The notes below the pieces were generated by a model that was not told where the DNA came from, did no database searches, and worked only from the letters and a program-made list of their open reading frames with translations. 64,000 nucleotides of DNA. Origin: Patiriisocius sp047731265. Lineage in GTDB: Bacteria; Bacteroidota; Bacteroidia; Flavobacteriales; Flavobacteriaceae. Shown in pieces: positions 58,685 through 64,000 of the stretch (the first letter of the stretch is position 1; every line of letters begins with the position of its first letter). The translations under genes and the position numbers were made by a program. The stretch lies in the NCBI RefSeq assembly GCF_047731265.1, contig NZ_CP159835.1:558001-622000 (forward strand), in the 5' to 3' direction.

Positions 58685-60230
58685 AATCTTTAAATTATTT
58701 TGCTTGAAACTATTCTTTCATAACCTTTCTGACCAAGGTTCCTTTTTCGGTTTCAATTTTTAGGAAATACACAGCGCTATCTAATACCGAGATATCGATG
58801 GTGGAGTTCAACCCGTCAATATTCTTTAGGTTTCGCACGAGCCTTCCTCTCATATCTGTAAGGGTAATGGTATTGATTATTGAATTAGGGGAGTTGATAA
58901 ACAACAGTCCATCGGTAGGATTAGGCACTACAGAAATGGCGGAAATAGCAGCAGCATCATCTCCTAGTATTCTTCCAAATCTATCATAGGCCATAAACTG
59001 AAGTGTAAACCTATTTGGGAAGTTTCCTTTTCGACTTCTAAATTTATAGGCCCCTTCTTTAGTAAGGTTGGTAATGGTTCTTGTAGCCTTATCTATTAGA
59101 TACACGGTCGCGTTTTCAATGTCGACTCCTTCTAGTTGCTTAATGGTAATTTTAAAGGTGGTAGTCTCGTCTATTTGAGAAGCATATCCCATTGGGATTT
59201 GTATCTCCTTATTAAAGACTTCTCTACCTTGAATTCCTAAAGACATCGTATTGTCTGGTAAATGCGAGTATAGCGATACAAGGCTACCAATCTGATGGCT
59301 ATCATATCCTGAATCATAGCTTTTTGTTGCCATTGGCATAAAGGCAATTAATACTTCACTGCTGAGACTGTATTGCGCATTTTCTAGCTGTAACCAGATT
59401 CTGTTGCCCTCTGATACAGTATTCCTTAGGGTGTTGTTCCCAGTGGTTACCCGCATTGCATTGTTAAAGATAGCGGTTCCCATTGCATTCGCTTTTACAG
59501 CAAAGCCTTGCGAGGTAGCGATCATACCATTGGGAGTTGTACTCCCATTGGTTGCGGGTGTTCCTGCTCCAATACCTCCAGAGAGGCTGTACATCGAGAT
59601 GTCTTCCATCGAGAAGTTTTCAGTAGTTATATTTCCTCCTGGGAATACCCCTGGCTCGGTAATATGCTCCCAGAAATATACTTCATCAATCTCAGGGTTT
59701 GCATTTAAAAATAGGGAGGCATCAATGGCAGATGGATATGGGTTGGCTAACATAGAGGGACTCGAATTCGTATCGCCGTTAAACTCCATTGCATAGGTAA
59801 TAACTCCGTTGTTTAAGGTTCCTTGCTCTTGGATTTACGATCAACTTACAGGCTTCAAAAGAACCTAAGAGCGCCGTATCATAATCTGCTTCGATGAGTA
59901 CTAGGTTGTCAATACTAGGCATCACTGCACCCCAACCCGCAGCACCAAAGGTAGCTGTGGCTTGACAAGCATCACAATTCATAGCATCATTAACAAAGAT
60001 GTTTTCGGTGGTGTCATTAGAACAGCCATTCGTATCGGCATAGGTATAGGTCACGGGAATGTTTCCTCCCACTGGAGCAAAGACTGTTGAATCAAAGCTA
60101 AAGGTCATCCCATTGCCATCATCACTAACACCTATTCCAGAATAGATACCACCCGTTGGAATTCCACCGCCTAGGCCAGTTACAACCACATCTAGCACAC
60201 AAATATTTGGAGTAGGCGCTACAAAGGTGT
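58644..60230 (-). repeat. Duplicated module, copy C (with 452-bp deletion)
   Basis: Corresponds to copy A 43772-45803 minus the segment 44956-45407. It includes the last ~82-aa repeat (GIYSGIGVSDDGNGMTFSFD), so it derives from an A-like rather than a B-like gene. Confidence 0.9.
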
Positions 60231-60369
60231 TATTCGTTTTTTTTATAAGATTTACAAGCGAAACCTTGGAGGATGCAGGTACACCGTTTTGATTTTTAAC
60301 CGTTCTTTGAGCAAAAAGAGATGACTTTAAAAAACTAAAAGCGATTAAAAAAATATTAGAATATTTGAT
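58710..60369 (-). pseudogene. Broken surface protein gene: signal peptide, one repeat, shared module, T9SS tail
   Basis: Read on the minus strand: KYSNIFLIAFSFLKSSLFAQ (a signal peptide whose expected ATG reads ATC at 60369-60367), ~27 residues of unknown origin (RTVKNQNGVPASSKVSLVNL...), then the last protease repeat (FVAPTPNICVLD...) and the shared module. At 59823-59828 (TTGCTC) 452 bp are missing compared with copy A, which shifts the frame; the upper part then stops at 59779 and the lower part (58710-59789, 359 codons, intact to KVMKE) has no start of its own beyond an internal ATG. So two independent lesions inactivate it unless the lower part is expressed alone. Confidence 0.8.
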
Positions 60370-60396
60370 GTTGAATTAGTTAGCTGCTAATTCAAC
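60370..60396. repeat. Perfect 10-bp inverted repeat upstream of copy C
   Basis: GTTGAATTAG (60370-60379) and CTAATTCAAC (60387-60396) around TTAGCTG, immediately upstream of the lost start codon. There is no T-run typical of a terminator; it could be an operator or a 5' leader hairpin. Confidence 0.5.
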
Positions 60397-60614
60397 GCTA
60401 AGATATTGATTTACAATAAGCTCATATCTTAATTAAACCACGTGTAGATGTTAGTTTGAATAATAATTAGGAAAAAGTATTGAAGAACATACTATTTAAA
60501 CAAAGCTGTATTGCTTCATTTTTCTCTGAGATGAGTTATACACTAGGAATAAAAAAATGTAGTTTGATTCAATTTTTCAATTAATAAACACTGAACCATA
60601 CATCAGGAATCTTT

Positions 60615-63101
60615 CTAAAAATTAAAACCAAAGGATCCAGTAATACCAAATTTTCGAGCATCTGGATTGGCTACTTCGTTAAGGTAATTTCCACGAAAAT
60701 TAAAGTCGATTCTAAACACTTTAAAAATATTTCCAATACCAACGCTGTATTCGTAATAAGGTTTTGTGGGTGATTGGTATTGATTATTGGATCTGTTAAT
60801 ATCAATATTACCTTGGCTTATGTTACCAATAACAGCTCTAAAACCTATTACCTCCCTTAAATTCAAATCACGAACCCAAGGAATGCGTTGAAAAATCCGA
60901 CCTCCAAAATTGTGTTGCAAATGCAATGACACATATTCATCACTCACAAATTCATAAAAATCCAATTGAGAAAACGTATTGTAAATACTGAATAAGGTTT
61001 GGTTTCCAGGAATTGGATTCAGCAAACTTAAATTTACTTCTCCAAAGGTTTTACCTGCTTCAATAGTAGAGGTTAATCTACCAATTCCCCCAATATTCCA
61101 AGGTTGAGTGAACAAACCTTGAATGCGCTGATATTCAAAATCTCCCCCTAAGAAATCTTTTATACCATAAGTATAGCCCACATAAATACTTGCAAAGTCC
61201 CCTTCGTTAATAATCGTTCTTTCTACTCCATAACCAGATACTTTTCTTCCAGGGGTGAAAAATGTGAGTAGTTGAATTTCTGGCTGATTAACATCATTCC
61301 CAATGGTACCATCCTCTTTTAAATAATCAATAGAGAAGGTTTCTGTGGCAGAACGAAGCTCTCTAAAAGAACCAGTGAGACGCACATTGAAGTTTTTTGC
61401 TGGCTCTAACGACAATCCTACAGTTGATAATTTTATTCGAGTCAATTTATCATTTACTCCCACTGTAATCAAAGCAGAAGACGCTAGGTTCCTACCTAAA
61501 ACATCATTAGTAGATGATAAACTCGCTCCAGTTTGCTCTACATCTTTTCTATATCCTCCATAAACCGTTAATCGCGATTTCCTATCCAAAAGATATTTAC
61601 CAGACAAGCCAAACTTAAATCTCTGATCACGAAATCCATAGGCTGTGAAGCCTTCTAAACGCCAAGGATCGTTTTGAGAAAAATAAGTTCTTCCTCCTAA
61701 ACGGACTCTAAAACCTTCGGCTTCGTTAAAACCTACAATAGAAAAAACTGGCCCTATATCAAAATTTTTCACCTCATAGTAACCAGATGCTAAAACAGAC
61801 GCTGCGCTATATAATGTCTTGAATCTCCGAACTGTTTTTAGCGTATCCAGCATCTTATATACGCTCTTTTCATCTTTGTTAAGCGTTTCTAATCTATTCT
61901 CCTCCCAAAATTCATCAGGCCGATTAAATACCTCATACTGATACGGATCTACTTGTGCTTTATAGAATTCCTTTTCCTTAGGAACATCAAATTTATAGCC
62001 ATCATAAAGTGTTGTTCTTTTTCCATAGATACCGCGTGCTTCCTCTTTATCTCTAAAACTAAAATCGCTTAAAAAGTAATCTCTGGTAATTAAAAAAATG
62101 GAATCGTTTAGTACATCAAATTCTTGTTCAATATAAACGTCACGAACCCAATTTAAATTAGCGCTTTTAGATGCTTGTAGATTTATTTCTTTGATTGCCC
62201 AAGTAGTATCATTTACCCAAAAATCACCTTTAAATGTGAGCTCGTTTTTACGACGTGGATAGTACACAATATTATAACACCATTTATCCCCTATAAATGT
62301 ACTGTCTATCAAAGCGTAATTATAGACATCTATCCCAGTTCTCGAGAGTGGGCTCGTAAACGCTTTATCAAATAACTTTAAATAGTTATCATATATATTA
62401 TAATCTGAGTAGAGATCTTTTAAATAGGCAATAAGCGTGTTATTATTGCTAAAACCAGAATTCTTATTTCCTTCTAAAATTTCCTTTTTTTCATTGATGG
62501 TGTTGTCCCCATATATCTTTGAAAAAGCTTCATTAATAAAAATTGGCAAGTACGTATTCCCTGTTACACGGGAAGTATCTACCTCATCAAAGATGAATTC
62601 CATCCCTTTAAAGATTTTACTTTTTATGAGTGCACTGTCAATTGTATTAAGGTCAAACTCTAATTTTTCGTATTTATCGTAGGTGTATTGTTTGAATTTC
62701 TTGACTCCGTTCTCTCTTCGGTTTTCCCAAATTTTTCGAAGAATATCGATGGCAGGATTGTTCTTCTTAGATTGTTTTCCACTTACGATTACTACTTCAT
62801 CGAGTGAAGAGGCTTCTTCAGCAAGAATAAATTCGAGTTTATAATTACTGCGAGATTCTAGGGTTACTTCTTTTGTAACATATCCTATAAACGAAATAAT
62901 AACCGTATCATAGGTTTCGTCACTTTCCATATAAAAACGACCGTCTTCATTGGTAATGGTGCCTTCAAAACTATCTTTAAAAACTACATTAGCAAAAGGA
63001 ACGCCTTCGCCAGATTGATCTTTAACAAAACCGCTCACTTTTGTTTGAGCAAAGACTACTGCAGTAATGAGTAATAAGAAAAGGACAACTAGGTTCTTCA
63101 T
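60615..63101 (-). CDS. DUF5686 outer-membrane protein with carboxypeptidase-regulatory-like domain
   Basis: 828 residues from the ATG at 63101 (MKNLVVLFLLLITAVVFA, signal peptide to FAQ); the frame continues 39 bp upstream without support. A CarboxypepD_reg-like domain (about 20-105: KVSGFVKDQSGEGVPFANVV, DGRFYMESDETYDTVIISFI) precedes the long DUF5686 region (about 125-828) with repeated amphipathic strands and the typical C-terminal phenylalanine pattern (FGITGSFGFNF). It should be an integral outer-membrane barrel. Function unknown; widespread in Bacteroidota. Monocistronic; the 245-bp gap downstream is AT-rich without genes. Confidence 0.88.
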   Translation of the reverse strand: MKNLVVLFLLLITAVVFAQTKVSGFVKDQSGEGVPFANVVFKDSFEGTITNEDGRFYMESDETYDTVIISFIGYVTKEVTLESRSNYKLEFILAEEASSLDEVVIVSGKQSKKNNPAIDILRKIWENRRENGVKKFKQYTYDKYEKLEFDLNTIDSALIKSKIFKGMEFIFDEVDTSRVTGNTYLPIFINEAFSKIYGDNTINEKKEILEGNKNSGFSNNNTLIAYLKDLYSDYNIYDNYLKLFDKAFTSPLSRTGIDVYNYALIDSTFIGDKWCYNIVYYPRRKNELTFKGDFWVNDTTWAIKEINLQASKSANLNWVRDVYIEQEFDVLNDSIFLITRDYFLSDFSFRDKEEARGIYGKRTTLYDGYKFDVPKEKEFYKAQVDPYQYEVFNRPDEFWEENRLETLNKDEKSVYKMLDTLKTVRRFKTLYSAASVLASGYYEVKNFDIGPVFSIVGFNEAEGFRVRLGGRTYFSQNDPWRLEGFTAYGFRDQRFKFGLSGKYLLDRKSRLTVYGGYRKDVEQTGASLSSTNDVLGRNLASSALITVGVNDKLTRIKLSTVGLSLEPAKNFNVRLTGSFRELRSATETFSIDYLKEDGTIGNDVNQPEIQLLTFFTPGRKVSGYGVERTIINEGDFASIYVGYTYGIKDFLGGDFEYQRIQGLFTQPWNIGGIGRLTSTIEAGKTFGEVNLSLLNPIPGNQTLFSIYNTFSQLDFYEFVSDEYVSLHLQHNFGGRIFQRIPWVRDLNLREVIGFRAVIGNISQGNIDINRSNNQYQSPTKPYYEYSVGIGNIFKVFRIDFNFRGNYLNEVANPDARKFGITGSFGFNF

Positions 63102-63456
63102 AAATAATAGTGGCTTGAAATCGCCTACAAAAGGGCGCAAATTAAGAATAATATTAAACGTATGGGTCGAAAAGGTTTCTTAAAATTACAAAAAATCTCC
63201 AGAATAAATTCGGTGCGCGCTCCCCTACGCTCAAAGAGGGGAAGATACTGGTTTCCTTTTTTTTTATTTATAACTCATTCAGATTTGATTAATTATTATA
63301 TTTAATTTAAAAATTCGATGTTCAATATACTAGCGTCACTTTAGATTATCAGAATAATAAACTGCCCCAGCCGATCCCAATATGGTGTTGAAATCACAAA
63401 AAAATGAAATCTCAAATTTAAAAGAAACGAGGTAAACCTTGGAATATTATACCAAA
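63102..63456. other. AT-rich spacer upstream of the DUF5686 gene
   Basis: About 350 bp without a supported gene. It holds a CTCCCCTACGCTCAAAGAGG repeat-like palindrome near 63216-63240, related in form to short CCCCT...AGGGG sequences near 26513 and 28431. Confidence 0.4.
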
Positions 63457-63503
63457 ACAAAAAAATCCCAAAGAATTGGAAAGAGTCTTTGGGATTTTTT
63501 TGT
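63457..63503. terminator. Terminator downstream of pdhB
   Basis: ACAAAAAAATCCCAAAGA and TCTTTGGGATTTTTTTGT form an 18-bp perfect stem around a short loop, with A- and T-runs on either side. It lies 21 bp after the pdhB stop. Confidence 0.9.
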
Positions 63504-63523
63504 TCTAGATTTTGTGATTTTTC

Positions 63524-64000
63524 CTAGAGGTACATCACTTTCTTTACCGCCTTAACTACATCGTCACTATTAGGCAACCACTCTTTGAGAAGCACTGGCG
63601 AATATGGCGCCGGAGTATCTGCCGTATTTATTTTTTCAACAGGGGCATCAAGATAATCAAATGCTTGACTTTGTACTAAGTATGTTATTTCAGTTGCAAC
63701 ATTCCCAAAAGGCCAAGCCTCCTCAAGAACTACCAATCTATTCGTTTTTTTAACTGAAGTCAAAATAGCATCACGATCCATAGGACGAACCGTACGCAAA
63801 TCAATGATTTCGCATTCAATCCCCTCTTTTGCTAATTCATCAGCAGCTTTATAAGCTTCTTTAATAATTTTTCCGAAAGAAACAATCGTTACATCGGTTC
63901 CTTTTCTTTTAATTTCAGCCACCCCTATAGGAATTAGATATTCTCCTTCGGGCACTTCACCTTTATCTCCATACATTTGCTCACTCTCCATAAAAATTAC
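63524..64000 (-). CDS. pdhB: Pyruvate dehydrogenase E1 component, beta subunit (C-terminal part, cut by window edge)
   Basis: 159 residues are visible; the frame stays open to the window edge (VIFMESEQMYGDKGEVPEGE). VTIVSFGKIIKEAYKAADEL, CEIIDLRTVRPMDRDAI and VVLEEAWPFGNVATEI are characteristic of transketolase C-terminal domains in pyruvate dehydrogenase E1 beta. The full protein is about 325 aa. With E1 alpha it decarboxylates pyruvate and acetylates the E2 lipoyl groups. Confidence 0.92.
   Translation of the reverse strand, partial: VIFMESEQMYGDKGEVPEGEYLIPIGVAEIKRKGTDVTIVSFGKIIKEAYKAADELAKEGIECEIIDLRTVRPMDRDAILTSVKKTNRLVVLEEAWPFGNVATEITYLVQSQAFDYLDAPVEKINTADTPAPYSPVLLKEWLPNSDDVVKAVKKVMYL

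Overview
The window looks like chromosomal DNA from a Bacteroidota bacterium of the Flavobacteriaceae type. This rests on several things: low G+C with long AT-rich spacers, several -7 boxes of the TAnnTTTG form, GLPGLI, DUF4230, DUF5686 and 2TM-domain proteins, carboxypeptidase-regulatory/beta-barrel outer-membrane proteins, and secreted proteins ending in a type IX secretion (T9SS) C-terminal sorting domain. No rRNA, tRNA, CRISPR array or prophage was recognised.

Layout. 0-9.4 kb is housekeeping: two TPM-domain proteins, the GTPases der and era, an M90-type peptidase, galE, a class-V aminotransferase, a 2TM protein, folA and fabD. 9.4-14.9 kb holds a DegT-type sugar aminotransferase and a branched-chain 2-oxoacid dehydrogenase pair (fused E1 alpha-beta; E2 with a one-base frameshift in its lipoyl domain), with a divergent Lrp/AsnC regulator. 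14.9-28.3 kb is a full aerobic phenylacetate (paa) catabolic cluster on the minus strand, running in transcription order TetR regulator, paaE, A, B, C, D, G, H, I, J, Z, an enoyl-CoA hydratase and paaY. A TTG-N19-TAGTTTTG promoter overlapped by a perfect 7-bp-arm palindrome lies just upstream of paaE. The spacers of the cluster repeatedly carry a related AT-rich stem-loop. A long aromatic amino acid hydroxylase follows divergently, which could connect phenylalanine metabolism to this region; phenylacetate-CoA ligase (paaK) is not in the window.

30.4-40.5 kb holds envelope genes (DUF4230, a beta-barrel protein and a GLPGLI protein divergent from a histidine kinase/response regulator pair, with three GTTAAC boxes at exact 10-bp spacing between them), then a deoxynucleoside kinase and two small lipoproteins. 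40.5-43.7 kb carries a membrane pyrophosphatase and a soluble pyrophosphatase.

43.7-60.4 kb is the most unusual part: three nearly identical copies of a ~570-residue C-terminal module, each with the same T9SS tail and the same downstream terminator, joined to different N-termini. Copy A is a ~3150-residue secreted trypsin-like protease with 21 tandem ~82-residue repeats. Copy B is an arylsulfotransferase-like propeller protein. Copy C is a broken gene with a 452-bp deletion at a 6-bp microhomology and no usable start codon. A decayed IS256/IS1249-like transposase sits between copies B and C. 60.6-64 kb holds a DUF5686 outer-membrane protein and the 3' part of pyruvate dehydrogenase E1 beta.

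All family assignments are from reading the sequence; no database search was run.
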